Shown: piece after piece, positions 1 through 8,412 of the stretch
Position numbering within the stretch: position 1 is the first letter of the stretch
Layout: the number at the start of each line of letters is the position of its first letter
Assembly: GCF_024347475.1 (NCBI RefSeq)
Contig: NZ_AP025487.1
Span: 744,001 to 808,000, forward strand
Source: Vibrio fortis
GTDB lineage: Bacteria; Pseudomonadota; Gammaproteobacteria; Enterobacterales; Vibrionaceae
Direction: 5' to 3'
Length of the DNA: 64,000 nucleotides
Made by a program: the position numbers and the translations under genes
The notes under the pieces: model-generated
Databases searched by the model: none
The model's input: only the letters and a program-made list of their open reading frames with translations
Told to the model about the DNA's origin: nothing

Positions 1-1
1 T

Positions 2-3000
2 GTCGATCAACATACAGTACTAACACCAAATAATTATGATAATGGTGAGTATAGTTCTGCATTCCTTGCTTATAACTACTGGGGTTCAATTGATATTCTA
101 GGTGATATCCTTGAGCGCATTAACTATAAGTCAGGGGACAATAATCAATTATACCCTGTAATCTCATCAGCAGATTTATACGAAGCTGACTTTGATAAAG
201 ATGGTATTCCAGATTACATTGACCCAGACAACGACAATGATGGTTACTCAGACCTTCAAGAAGATAAGCTTTCTAACTTTGATTCAGAGTTCGGTACACC
301 TGTTATTTATGACCCTTTAGATCCAAATTCTTACCCGGGTCATAAAGAGCCAGATACAGATAACGATGGTATTCCTGATTCTGAAGATGACGATATTGAT
401 GGCGATGGTCTATCCAATGCAGATGAAGAGGAGCTAGGTACAGATCCTTATATTGCTGATACAGATGGTGATGGAGTTAATGATGGTGACGAAGTTGCCC
501 TTGGTTACGATCCTCTGAACAAAGACCAGACACCACTATACGGTAATATCTCGGATGTGGTTATTGATGACTCTTGGGCTAACAACAAAGGTGAAGTTGC
601 GCTTGGTAAAGGGACATCTTTATCTCAATGTACTGTTAAAGCAGGTGTTACGTTAGTTATTGATGGCTCAGCAAACCCAAGTTTCAATAACTGTAGTTTT
701 GAAGGTGAGTATGGTAATCCAATTACTATTACAAATAGTGAAAACTACGATAAAGAAAATACATCACCGACAGTATCATTAAACTCGACAAACGCTACTT
801 ATACGATCTTTAAAGAATTAGCACAGCGTAAACTTGGTTTAAGTAATACAAAAGTTGTTAACAGTGAAATATACGTATCACCGAATAATGACTATATGCA
901 TTGGTATGATGCAACTTTTATTGATAGTTACATCAACGCGCGAGAGTTGTACATAAATAATGCTCGAGTTGAGCACTCTAGTTTCGAAGTGGATGACTCA
1001 ATTAATTTTCAAGGTAATTCTAATATTGAGAGTAGTAAAATAATTTCTCAAAGTGGTCGAGTATCTGGTAATGAAAATACGAGCTTTGAAGGTGTATATG
1101 TTGAGAGTAACTATGGTGATTATGACGGTATTGGAACATTCTCTAACGGAATTTGGGGAAGTTATCATTTAGGTGGTGGAACTACTATTTTCACAAATAG
1201 TGATTTAACTCAGTGGCCACATGTTGATTCTAATAATTCTATTTTCTTTGATGGCGTAGCAATCATCGAAAATGAAGAAGTTCTGAACTATGGCTACGGT
1301 AATCCAGAAGATCGCAAAGGTGATGGTGAAGCAACAACAGTTGTAACTAACCCTAATTCTGGTAGTACATTCACTATTGATGGTGTAGACAACCCACGTA
1401 CAGAAAAGAACTTCGCAAACGGTGTTCATGATCTTTGGGATATGCGTAATGTTGGTACTGGTATTGTTGAACCAGGACCTGCATCTGATTTAATTAAGAA
1501 CCCACTGTTCATTCAAATGCCGATGGAAGTTGGTAACTGGCTATATCAAGGTGAATTAACCTTTGGTGCTGATGGTACGGTTACTTACATGTGCTACAAA
1601 GCACAAGTCGGTGATAGTGATTGGACTAGAGATCCAAGCTGTGATGCGACTGGTTACTGGTATATCAGTAATGGTCAAATCATATTTACTTGGATTGAAG
1701 GTGAAGGCCCTTGGGATAGTATTTCTGTTTCAGTGAATGAAAATGGTGTAATTGTGATTGGCGGTAATGACACAACCACAGAACCAGTAGCGCCAAAAAC
1801 TGAGAAGGAAATGCGTGAGTCTGGTTATGACTACTATGTATTCTCTGGTGTAATTCAACTGCAGGATTACACAGGTAATTGGGTTGAGCTTCTTGATAAC
1901 TTGAATACTTATGTTCAAGCTCAGGAAGGGCAATTAACTATGGTCGTTGATCAAAATGATGGCAGCTTCGAATTTGAAGGTTGGCTTAAAGCTGGTCAGT
2001 TCCAAGCGGGTAGCTCTATTGAGGTCCGTACATATATCGATGAAAACGGTAATGGTCAATACGATACCTATGAAGATACAACTCAAAACTCGAGTGAACG
2101 TTACTTAGGCTACGCACGTTATCCTAATCGAGTCTTTGGAACTATTGATGAGCCAATGGCATTGCGTGATTTTGGGGTTGGAGTTGAAACTTCTGATTTA
2201 GAGAATCGCACTTTATATCGTGTTGTAGAGAGTAACGAGGGCGAGTTGGAGATGACAGAGTATCAATTTGCAACTTCTGGCTCGGTAACCGTTAAGTTCT
2301 ATAGCGCTGATTATGGCGATAATGAATGGGTGCATCTTGGCTCTGATTGTTCTGGTGCAGGTTGCAACCCAACGAAACGTGATTACCAAGGCTCTTGGTC
2401 GATTAGTACTTATAATATGAGTATGACAACAGGGGTTAGTGCATCAAGTTACTCTCAAGTTGAGGGTAGGCTGTCTATTAGCGAATATACGACGCAGTAC
2501 TTTGTTGTTACTGATGCTGACCAACTAGATGATGGCCTGCATGTTAAGCATTTAGATGGTAGTAGTATCTCTTACCATGAGGTCTTTATGAGAGAGTATT
2601 TGTCTGCTGAAAAACCTAACGTGCCAGTAACAAGGCATGGTTCATACAAGGTTACAAAAATTGGTAATGATGTATTTACATCAACTTCAAATTACAGATA
2701 TCAGCCAACAATGACTAAGTTTGTGGATATTGATGGAGTGGAGTATCGTGATTATGGCTATAATCTAGTTCGTATGTACTCGAATAGCTCGAATGATAAC
2801 TACATTAGACCATATGGGATGTACCACACTTACTCAAACCAGCTATGGGATTGGCACCATCGTAATTTTGAGAAATCACTGTATTTTGTTAATGGTAGAA
2901 TTAACGAAGAAGGTGCTTGGCAGTATCTAAATAGTGAAGATGAAGCAGTACAAACGATTTATATGGTTGATGGTACGAATCATTACACCTGGATCGCACA

Positions 3001-3439
3001 GTATGAAAATGATTTGCCAGTTATTTTCTTTAATACAAATCCGGTCACTGACGGTAATGGTATTCAACAGCCTTATGAATATGTCGATACCGAAGCACCA
3101 TCAATCATTGAAAACCAAACATGGGTTGCACACTTCGAGTCTAATATTTACATGGAGTTTGAATTTGCTGTCGATGGTGAACTAACTGCTCAAAAATTAA
3201 TTTGGGACGGTTACTCATGGCAACCATACGATGGTCTACCAGCGGTGATCACAAGCTGGGATGTTGATGCAGACAACTATGTGACGTTTGATTTAGATGG
3301 ACGGGCATACAAGTTGCAGATCATGACCGGTGATAGCTCCAACGATGGAGTACTTGATGCTGAACACGCTATTGCAGTGTGGGAGCGTAACTTAGGTGAA
3401 CCAATGGTTTGGTTAACAGACCGCCCAACGTTCCACTAA
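2..3439 (+). CDS. Large exported-type protein with aspartate-rich (TSP3-like) calcium-binding repeats, 5' end missing
   Basis: The reading frame is open from base 2 to the stop at 3437-3439, so 1,145 residues of a longer protein are visible and the true start lies outside the window. Residues about 65-165 carry aspartate-rich motifs such as DKDGIPD, DTDNDGIPD, DIDGDGLSN and DTDGDGVND. These are typical of thrombospondin type 3 / EF-hand-like calcium-binding repeats of secreted bacterial proteins. The next 250 or so residues are rich in Asn, Ser and Thr with short beta-strand periodicity, which suggests a beta-helix or similar stalk. The rest is beta-rich, with many Tyr and Trp and few Cys, in segments that look like repeated small beta-barrel domains. 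A strong terminator follows. I do not recognise the family. A surface or secreted role is inferred from composition and the calcium motifs; no secretion signal is visible because the N-terminus is missing. Confidence 0.85.
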   Translation, partial: VDQHTVLTPNNYDNGEYSSAFLAYNYWGSIDILGDILERINYKSGDNNQLYPVISSADLYEADFDKDGIPDYIDPDNDNDGYSDLQEDKLSNFDSEFGTPVIYDPLDPNSYPGHKEPDTDNDGIPDSEDDDIDGDGLSNADEEELGTDPYIADTDGDGVNDGDEVALGYDPLNKDQTPLYGNISDVVIDDSWANNKGEVALGKGTSLSQCTVKAGVTLVIDGSANPSFNNCSFEGEYGNPITITNSENYDKENTSPTVSLNSTNATYTIFKELAQRKLGLSNTKVVNSEIYVSPNNDYMHWYDATFIDSYINARELYINNARVEHSSFEVDDSINFQGNSNIESSKIISQSGRVSGNENTSFEGVYVESNYGDYDGIGTFSNGIWGSYHLGGGTTIFTNSDLTQWPHVDSNNSIFFDGVAIIENEEVLNYGYGNPEDRKGDGEATTVVTNPNSGSTFTIDGVDNPRTEKNFANGVHDLWDMRNVGTGIVEPGPASDLIKNPLFIQMPMEVGNWLYQGELTFGADGTVTYMCYKAQVGDSDWTRDPSCDATGYWYISNGQIIFTWIEGEGPWDSISVSVNENGVIVIGGNDTTTEPVAPKTEKEMRESGYDYYVFSGVIQLQDYTGNWVELLDNLNTYVQAQEGQLTMVVDQNDGSFEFEGWLKAGQFQAGSSIEVRTYIDENGNGQYDTYEDTTQNSSERYLGYARYPNRVFGTIDEPMALRDFGVGVETSDLENRTLYRVVESNEGELEMTEYQFATSGSVTVKFYSADYGDNEWVHLGSDCSGAGCNPTKRDYQGSWSISTYNMSMTTGVSASSYSQVEGRLSISEYTTQYFVVTDADQLDDGLHVKHLDGSSISYHEVFMREYLSAEKPNVPVTRHGSYKVTKIGNDVFTSTSNYRYQPTMTKFVDIDGVEYRDYGYNLVRMYSNSSNDNYIRPYGMYHTYSNQLWDWHHRNFEKSLYFVNGRINEEGAWQYLNSEDEAVQTIYMVDGTNHYTWIAQYENDLPVIFFNTNPVTDGNGIQQPYEYVDTEAPSIIENQTWVAHFESNIYMEFEFAVDGELTAQKLIWDGYSWQPYDGLPAVITSWDVDADNYVTFDLDGRAYKLQIMTGDSSNDGVLDAEHAIAVWERNLGEPMVWLTDRPTFH

Positions 3440-3452
3440 ATTTCTTTCCGTC

Positions 3453-3485
3453 AAAGCGCAGGTCGAAAGGCCTGCGCTTTTTTTT
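3453..3485 (+). terminator. Intrinsic terminator of the large exported protein gene
   Basis: Ten-base-pair stem AAAGCGCAGG / CCTGCGCTTT (3453-3462 with 3471-3480), 8-base loop, then a run of T. It starts 14 bases after the stop codon. Confidence 0.9.
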
Positions 3486-3666
3486 GATCAAAACTCACCT
3501 TGTGGAACAAAAACTTATACTTTGCAGTTTGCTGTTCTAAAAAACTGCACTAGGCTAAAAGTTGTGGAATCAATTTGTTAGGCCTGTTTCTCATCTTGAG
3601 GCGTGTCAGTCTTTCGCCGCTAGAGATAACGAGTCTGAACCAATCACTATGGCACAAGAGGGAACT

Positions 3667-4203
3667 ATGAAAACAATCACAAAAGCAGTTGCAGTGGCCG
3701 CCGTTGTTATGTCTTTGGCTGGGTGTGTCGGTAGTAACGCCGTTACTGGGAAATTAATGAAGTTTAACGTCGAGGTTGTCGATAACCGTTATGCTCGTGC
3801 TGGGGTCAACTTCTTATTGGCACCGGTTTACGCCTTAACAACCGCAGCGGACTACATCGTGTTTAACTCATTAGAGTTTTGGACAGGTAAAAACCCACTG
3901 ACAGGCGCACCACATATCTTTGATAGTAAAGTTGATACTATGATTGATGTGAACGACAGTCTGGATGATTCACTCAAAGAAGCACCTGTTGCCCCTATCA
4001 CTTATCAACGACAAATTCAGTTCGGTGAGATGCAGAAAATTGATGAGAACACCATTCGTATGGATATCACTTACAACGATGGTGAAAAGGCTATATTGAT
4101 GGGCGTACGTGATGGAGACAACGTCAGCTACTACCTTGATGGCGCATTGGTCTCTGAAACCTCAATTCAAGCTCTAGAGCAATTAGCCGCTGAGAAAGCG
4201 TAA
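3667..4203 (+). CDS. DUF3332-family lipoprotein
   Basis: A 178-residue lipoprotein. The ATG at 3667 is chosen over in-frame upstream starts because it has an AGAGGGA ribosome site just before it and gives a clean signal peptide: a Lys-containing start, a hydrophobic Ala/Val core, and the lipobox LAGC near residue 18. The mature part contains the aromatic/hydrophobic stretch NFLLAPVYALTT and the FNSLEFWTGKNP motif that I associate with the DUF3332 family of small envelope proteins, whose function is unknown. The gene stands alone between two terminators and converges on dapD. Family assignment is from recognition of the conserved segment; the role is not known. Confidence 0.8.
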   Translation: MKTITKAVAVAAVVMSLAGCVGSNAVTGKLMKFNVEVVDNRYARAGVNFLLAPVYALTTAADYIVFNSLEFWTGKNPLTGAPHIFDSKVDTMIDVNDSLDDSLKEAPVAPITYQRQIQFGEMQKIDENTIRMDITYNDGEKAILMGVRDGDNVSYYLDGALVSETSIQALEQLAAEKA

Positions 4204-4231
4204 TCCTTTCAATTTAATGAAGACAAAAGAA

Positions 4232-4259
4232 AAGCCGCTGGATTTAACCCCAGCGGCTT
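4232..4259 (-). terminator. Terminator of dapD
   Basis: Stem AAGCCGCTGG / CCAGCGGCTT (4232-4241 with 4250-4259). Read on the minus strand it is followed by TTTTCTTTTG, as expected for the end of dapD. It probably also stops the converging lipoprotein transcript. Confidence 0.85.
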
Positions 4260-4293
4260 CGTTATTTATAGCAAGCTACTAATAGCAACGAGA

Positions 4294-5325
4294 TTAGTTG
4301 TTGCTGTGCAGTTCGCTGTTTAGTTCAACAGCTGATTTGTTAGCAAGACACTCGATTTGACCAGTCACAGAGTTGCGACGGAATAGTAGGTCAGAAACGC
4401 CAGCTAGATCGCGAGCCTTAACCACTTCAACTTCTTGACCAGAAGAGTCAAGCATACGTACTTTAGAGCCCGCAGTTACATAAAGACCAGACTCTACAGT
4501 ACAACGGTCACCTAGTGGGAAACCAAGACCTGCGTTAGCGCCTAGCAGTGAGTTTTCACCGATAGATACAACAACCGTACCGCCGCCAGATAGCGTACCC
4601 ATGATAGAAGCGCCACCGCCGATATCTGAACCATTACCAACAACAACACCTGCAGAGATACGACCTTCAACCATGCTCACGCCTGTTGTACCTGCGTTGA
4701 AGTTGATGAAGCCTTCGTGCATAACCGTTGTGCCTTCACCCACGTGTGCACCCAGACGAACGCGAGACGTATCAGCGATACGCACGCCTGCTGGAACTAC
4801 GTAATCTACCATTTTCGGGAATTTGTCTACGCAATCTACAGACAGAGCACGACCTGCTAGGCGAGCTTCGATTTGGCGATCTGCTAGCTCAGGAAGATCG
4901 ATTGGACCTTCGTTTGTCCATGCGATGTTGTGCAGTAGACCGAAGATACCATCTAGTACAGTACCGTGTGGTTGAACTAGGCGGTTAGAGATAAGTTGTA
5001 GTTTAAGGAAGCCTTCCGCTACTGAAGCTGGCTTCTCATCTGTTGCAAGAACAACAAGCACAAGTGGTTGCTCAGACGCTGCTGCTTTTTCTGCGAAAGA
5101 CGCATTTGCTGCATCGTCGTTTGCTGCGAATGCTTTCGCCAGTTCTGCGCTTTGTGCAGCAGAGATTTCGATAGCTTGGTTGCCTTCAGTGTAACCTGCA
5201 ACTTCAGCCACAGCGGCTACAAGAGCATCGCTTGGGTTTAGAAGTGGGTTAGGGAAGAACGCTTCAATGATTTTATTGTCGCGGTTTTTGGTCGCCGTAC
5301 CAAAGGCTAGTGAAAAGTAAGCCAT
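4294..5325 (-). CDS. dapD: 2,3,4,5-tetrahydropyridine-2,6-dicarboxylate N-succinyltransferase (DapD, long form)
   Basis: Succinyl-CoA-dependent acylation of tetrahydrodipicolinate in the lysine/meso-diaminopimelate pathway, which feeds peptidoglycan and lysine synthesis; cytoplasmic trimer. The ATG at 5325 has a GGAGAT ribosome site 5 bases upstream and gives MAYFSLAFGTATKN and 343 residues, the length of the long DapD class seen in vibrios and pseudomonads (the enterobacterial form is about 274). The C-terminal half is a left-handed beta-helix of imperfect hexapeptide repeats, including VMHEGFINFNAGT, GNGSDIGGGASIMGTL and IGENSLLGANAGLGFPLG. Transcribed alone, with its own terminator downstream. 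Confidence 0.96.
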   Translation of the reverse strand: MAYFSLAFGTATKNRDNKIIEAFFPNPLLNPSDALVAAVAEVAGYTEGNQAIEISAAQSAELAKAFAANDDAANASFAEKAAASEQPLVLVVLATDEKPASVAEGFLKLQLISNRLVQPHGTVLDGIFGLLHNIAWTNEGPIDLPELADRQIEARLAGRALSVDCVDKFPKMVDYVVPAGVRIADTSRVRLGAHVGEGTTVMHEGFINFNAGTTGVSMVEGRISAGVVVGNGSDIGGGASIMGTLSGGGTVVVSIGENSLLGANAGLGFPLGDRCTVESGLYVTAGSKVRMLDSSGQEVEVVKARDLAGVSDLLFRRNSVTGQIECLANKSAVELNSELHSNN

Positions 5326-5435
5326 GTTGAATCTCCATGTGTTGAGTCTTGATTTTGCTACCTCTTGATTGGCTGTTCGTGTGGTGAACAGCTTGGGTAG
5401 CAAAAGTTAATTTAATTGGGTTCATCATAAAGAGA

Positions 5436-5458
5436 GCGCCCTCGTTATGAAAGGGCGC
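5436..5458 (-). terminator. Hairpin between the MarC-family gene and dapD, possible weak terminator or leader hairpin
   Basis: Perfect 7-bp stem GCGCCCT / AGGGCGC with a 9-base loop. On the minus strand it is followed by TCTCTTTATG, a poor U-tract. It lies 121 bases past the MarC-family stop and 110 bases before the dapD start, so it may end the upstream transcript or sit in the dapD leader. Confidence 0.45.
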
Positions 5459-5578
5459 ATGGGGAGAAAGTCTGTAAAATGATATTGCTTGTCTTTTGAG
5501 AGATATTTTTCTGCAACAAGATAAAGTGAATTTTGCACTCATTTTTAGTCTAAGTGCCGATTTCGGCGGTCATACACG

Positions 5579-6220
5579 TTAGACAAACAGCGCTTTATAG
5601 GCTTGTTCAATGCCTTCAATCAGCATTTGCATACCAATAACCGCTAGGATCAGACCCATCATTCGGGTGATAACATTCAGTGCACTAGGTCCAACGGCTT
5701 TGACAAATCGTTCACCGAACACAAACAGGACATAAGTGAGAGTACACAGCAAACCGAAGGCAACGATGGTAATGACGGTTTCATAAATCCCCTCGGTGCT
5801 GGCGAAGTTCATCGCGGTCGCTATTGTTCCAGGACCTGCGAGAATCGGCATCGCTAGAGGGGAAACTGCGATACTCAGTGCCGCATCCTGTTGGGCATCA
5901 GAGTGAACTTTCTCTTTGGCTTTGCCGTGTGTGGAGTCGCCCTGCAACATGTGAAAACCGATCAAGAATACTAATATCCCGCCTGTAATTCTCAATGCAT
6001 AGAGCGTAATACCAAACAGATCGAAGATCAGTTTACCGGAAATCGCAAAGGTACTGACGATGATAAAAGCGATGAATACGGAGCGAAAAGCAATGGATTT
6101 TACGGTCTCGCGATCATTGTCTCCGGTGAGCCCCAAGAATATTGGTGTATTGGCAATTGGGTTCATGATGGCAAAGAAGCCCATGAAGACCGTAATGGTG
6201 TGGATGATCAGCTCTTTCAT
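5579..6220 (-). CDS. MarC-family (UPF0056) inner-membrane protein
   Basis: A 213-residue, very hydrophobic protein with about six membrane segments. The conserved N-terminal FFAIMNPIANTPIFLGLT and the central PLAMPILAGPGTIATAM are hallmark segments of the MarC/YchE/YhgN family. Members were once linked to multiple antibiotic resistance, but that role has not held up and no transported substrate is established. It is followed after 250 bases by dapD. The start ATG at 6220 is preceded by AAGGGAATA. The start and family are clear; the function is not. Confidence 0.9.
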   Translation of the reverse strand: MKELIIHTITVFMGFFAIMNPIANTPIFLGLTGDNDRETVKSIAFRSVFIAFIIVSTFAISGKLIFDLFGITLYALRITGGILVFLIGFHMLQGDSTHGKAKEKVHSDAQQDAALSIAVSPLAMPILAGPGTIATAMNFASTEGIYETVITIVAFGLLCTLTYVLFVFGERFVKAVGPSALNVITRMMGLILAVIGMQMLIEGIEQAYKALFV

Positions 6221-6298
6221 ATTATTCCCTTAATAAAGATAGAGTTAACGTGTGTCACTCATCTGAGAATAGATAGTAGACCATGTTGAGAGCAAAAA

Positions 6299-6322
6299 AT
6301 AGCCAGCATAATCGCTGGCTAT
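6299..6322 (-). terminator. Terminator of the NifU-like/GGGtGRT operon
   Basis: Stem ATAGCCAGC / GCTGGCTAT (6299-6307 with 6314-6322). On the minus strand it is followed by TTTTTTGC. It lies 43 bases past the GGGtGRT stop codon. Confidence 0.88.
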
Positions 6323-6364
6323 CTGTTTCACGTTATTATTGGTATTTTTGTGTCGGTACAGGGG

Positions 6365-7345
6365 TTAAGCGGCTTGGCTCACGGCTACGGCTAATGCCAC
6401 AGTTGCTCCCACCATCGGGTTGTTACCCATACCGATGAAACCCATCATTGCCACGTGAGCAGGAACCGAAGAGCTGCCTGCAAACTGAGCGTCAGCGTGC
6501 ATTCTGCCCATGGTATCAGTCATGCCGTATGATGCTGGACCGGCTGCTACGTTGTCTGGGTGCAAAGTGCGTCCGGTACCACCACCTGAAGCCACGGAGA
6601 AATAAGCTAAACCTTGGCGAGTACGTTCTGCTTTGTAGATTCCGGCAACTGGGTGTTGGAAGCGGGTTGGGTTAGTGGAGTTACCGGTAATGCTGACATC
6701 GACTTGTTCACGATGCATGATGGCCACCCCTTCACGGACGTCATCTGCACCGTAGCATAAAATTTCTCCGCGAGGGCCTTGTGAGAATCGGCGGCGCTCG
6801 GTTTCAATGAGTTCACCGGTCTGGTAATTATACTGAGTGCGAACATAGGTAAAGCCATTAATACGTGAGATAAGGTAAGCCGCATCTTTGCCTAAGCCAT
6901 TCAAAATTACTTTGAGCGGCTTAGTGCGAGATTTGTTGACGTTCAGTGCGATTTTGATCGCCCCTTCAGCGGCAGCAAAAGACTCATGCCCAGCCAAAAA
7001 CGCGAAACAACCACTTTCTTCATTAAGCAAACGCGCGGCTAGTGCTCCGTGACCAATACCGACTTGGCGCTGCTCTGCGACACTACCGGCCTTGGTAAAG
7101 GCTTGTAGTGCTTCACCGATAATGTTGGCTGCTTGTTCTGCGGTTTTAGCGCGACGATGCAGCGCCAATGCTGTGCCTAGAGTATAGGCTTCGGTCGCGC
7201 TATCGAAAGCGATAGGTTGGGTGTCCATCACCAGTGCTTTCGGGTCAACCTCATGTTCTAGGCAGTATTGGTAAGCTTCGTCGAGAGACTCTAAGTTCAT
7301 TTCTGCCAAAACGCGAGTTACAGATGGGGTATTTAATGTGTTCAT
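6365..7345 (-). CDS. GGGtGRT-family protein of unknown function
   Basis: A 326-residue protein with the signature SGGGTGRT near residue 258, which names the GGGtGRT Pfam family. The ATG at 7345 is preferred over a TTG at 7366 because AGGA sits 7 bases before it. There is no signal peptide, so it should be cytoplasmic. Other conserved-looking blocks are QVGIGHGALAARLL, AGHESFAAAEGAIKIAL, VILNGLGKDAAYLISR and a Gly/Ala-rich C-terminal tail. It follows the NifU-like gene by 21 bases, so the two are co-transcribed, and a fluoride-type riboswitch heads the operon. The enzymatic role is unknown; the neighbour suggests something linked to an iron-sulfur or metal centre, which is inference only. Confidence 0.85.
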   Translation of the reverse strand: MNTLNTPSVTRVLAEMNLESLDEAYQYCLEHEVDPKALVMDTQPIAFDSATEAYTLGTALALHRRAKTAEQAANIIGEALQAFTKAGSVAEQRQVGIGHGALAARLLNEESGCFAFLAGHESFAAAEGAIKIALNVNKSRTKPLKVILNGLGKDAAYLISRINGFTYVRTQYNYQTGELIETERRRFSQGPRGEILCYGADDVREGVAIMHREQVDVSITGNSTNPTRFQHPVAGIYKAERTRQGLAYFSVASGGGTGRTLHPDNVAAGPASYGMTDTMGRMHADAQFAGSSSVPAHVAMMGFIGMGNNPMVGATVALAVAVSQAA

Positions 7346-7366
7346 TGTCTGATTCCTGTTTGGCAA

Positions 7367-8059
7367 TTAGTGTTGGCGTGGGTTGATGGTTTTTACGGCT
7401 TCATCGAAGCGGCCATAGGTACCCGTGGCCAGTTCAGCGGCCTCGGCAGCGGGAGTGCCCTGGTTCATCGCTTTCATCATTTTGCCAAGGTTGAGATATT
7501 GATAACCGATCACTTCACTGAATTCGTCTAGCGCAAGCTGAGTGACATAGCCTTCAGCAAGCTCCATGTATCGCACGCCTTTGGCTGAAGTAGAGTAGCT
7601 GGTACCGACTTGGCTGCGTTGCGTTTGCCCTAAATCTTCAAGAGCAGCACCAATCTCCAAGCCGCCCTCAGAGAACGCAGATTGAGTACGGCCGTATACA
7701 AATTGCAGAAAGATTTCGCGCATCGCGACGTTAATCGCATCGCACACTAGATCAGTATTAAGTGCTTCGAGAATGGTTTTGCCAGAGAGGATCTCTGCGG
7801 CCATCGCTGCAGATTGAGTCATGCCTGAACAACCGATGGTTTCGATCAGCGCTTCTTCAATGATGCCATTTTTGACGTTGAGCGTTAGCTTCGCAGCACC
7901 TTGTTGTGGGGCACAGGCACCAACGCCGTGGCTTAATCCGGAAATAGCAATTACGTCTTTTGGACTGACCATCGCACCTTCAACTGGAATGGGTGCAGAA
8001 GCATGAAGATCACCACGTTGAATCGGGCACATGTTTTGGATTTCAGATGAGTATTGCAT
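7367..8059 (-). CDS. NifU/IscU-like iron-sulfur cluster assembly scaffold-type protein
   Basis: A 230-residue cytoplasmic protein. Residues about 45-110 resemble the NifU N-terminal (IscU) fold: GVGACAPQQGAAKLTL followed by ETIGCSGMTQSAAMAAEIL, then a third cysteine in LVCDAIN. In IscU the first ligand lies in GAPxCGD; here the cysteine precedes the Ala-Pro (GACAP), so the cluster site is altered. About 100 further C-terminal residues have no IscU counterpart. Such proteins are annotated as scaffold proteins and occur next to GGGtGRT genes. The start at 8059 lies 2 bases after a long hairpin that pairs its ribosome-binding region, and a fluoride-type aptamer lies 184 bases upstream. Confidence 0.82.
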   Translation of the reverse strand: MQYSSEIQNMCPIQRGDLHASAPIPVEGAMVSPKDVIAISGLSHGVGACAPQQGAAKLTLNVKNGIIEEALIETIGCSGMTQSAAMAAEILSGKTILEALNTDLVCDAINVAMREIFLQFVYGRTQSAFSEGGLEIGAALEDLGQTQRSQVGTSYSTSAKGVRYMELAEGYVTQLALDEFSEVIGYQYLNLGKMMKAMNQGTPAAEAAELATGTYGRFDEAVKTINPRQH

Positions 8060-8061
8060 AG

Positions 8062-8109
8062 TGTTTTCTCACTTGTAGGGTCAATAAGACCTAGGACGCT
8101 GAGAAAACA
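8062..8109 (-). promoter_or_regulatory. Stem-loop burying the ribosome-binding region of the NifU-like gene
   Basis: On the minus strand TGTTTTCTCA (8109-8100) pairs perfectly over 10 bp with TGAGAAAACA (8071-8062), two bases before the ATG. The only Shine-Dalgarno-like sequence (GTGAGA) is inside this stem. An inner helix GGTC/GACC (8079-8082 with 8088-8091) extends it. This is the layout of a translational off state. Confidence 0.7.
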
Positions 8110-8217
8110 GGACATGTTGGAAGAGGTGTGGCTAATTTCACTACAGATCTTGCGTATCGTGACACCAAGGAAAAGAGCAAGCTAAGCTCGTAAAATGGTG
8201 GGTATAACGATACTACC

Positions 8218-8236
8218 AACAGGAATACCTGTTTTC
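8218..8236 (-). promoter_or_regulatory. Switch segment with two alternative partners
   Basis: Minus-strand GAAAACAGG (8236-8228), right after the aptamer, is perfectly complementary over 9 bases to CCTGTTTTC (8111-8103), the left arm of the ribosome-site hairpin. It can also fold locally, as AACAGG with CCTGTT (8233-8228 with 8223-8218, loop TATT). The two pairings exclude each other, as expected of a riboswitch expression platform. Confidence 0.55.
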
Positions 8237-8242
8237 GATTCT

Positions 8243-8315
8243 GTAGGAGTCATTAGCACGGTTCGATATGAACGGGCGGTTGAAGCTAGAAAGCCAAGGT
8301 GGAACCCCATCACCT
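8243..8315 (-). ncRNA. Fluoride (crcB-type) riboswitch aptamer
   Basis: On the minus strand the sequence runs AGGTGATGGGGTTCCACC, then AACCGCC, then GCTAATGACTCCTACAGA. These match the three conserved blocks of the crcB motif (GGxGATGG..TTCCxCC, AACCGC, GCTGATGA..CCTACAGA). Stem 1 is AGGTG/CACCT (8315-8311 with 8301-8297). The loop GGGGT can form the diagnostic pseudoknot with ACTCC (8250-8246) with one G-U pair. A middle helix of GC closing pairs and GTTC/GAAC fits stem 2. The junction between stems 1 and 2 is about 17 bases, longer than in compact examples, and may hold a 3-bp mini-hairpin. It should sense fluoride and control the two genes downstream. Assignment is by eye without a covariance model. 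Confidence 0.87.
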
Positions 8316-8412
8316 GATGGCGTATAGATTAGATCTCAATCACACTTTGGTGCAAGGGAATGTTTAGAGCGATTTTGACTATAAACTCGCTTCATTATAT
8401 TTCGATAAATAT

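Noticed and set aside
5326..5578. Lysine riboswitch ahead of dapD
   Set aside because: The leader has only one GCGCCCT hairpin and none of the conserved lysine-aptamer segments.
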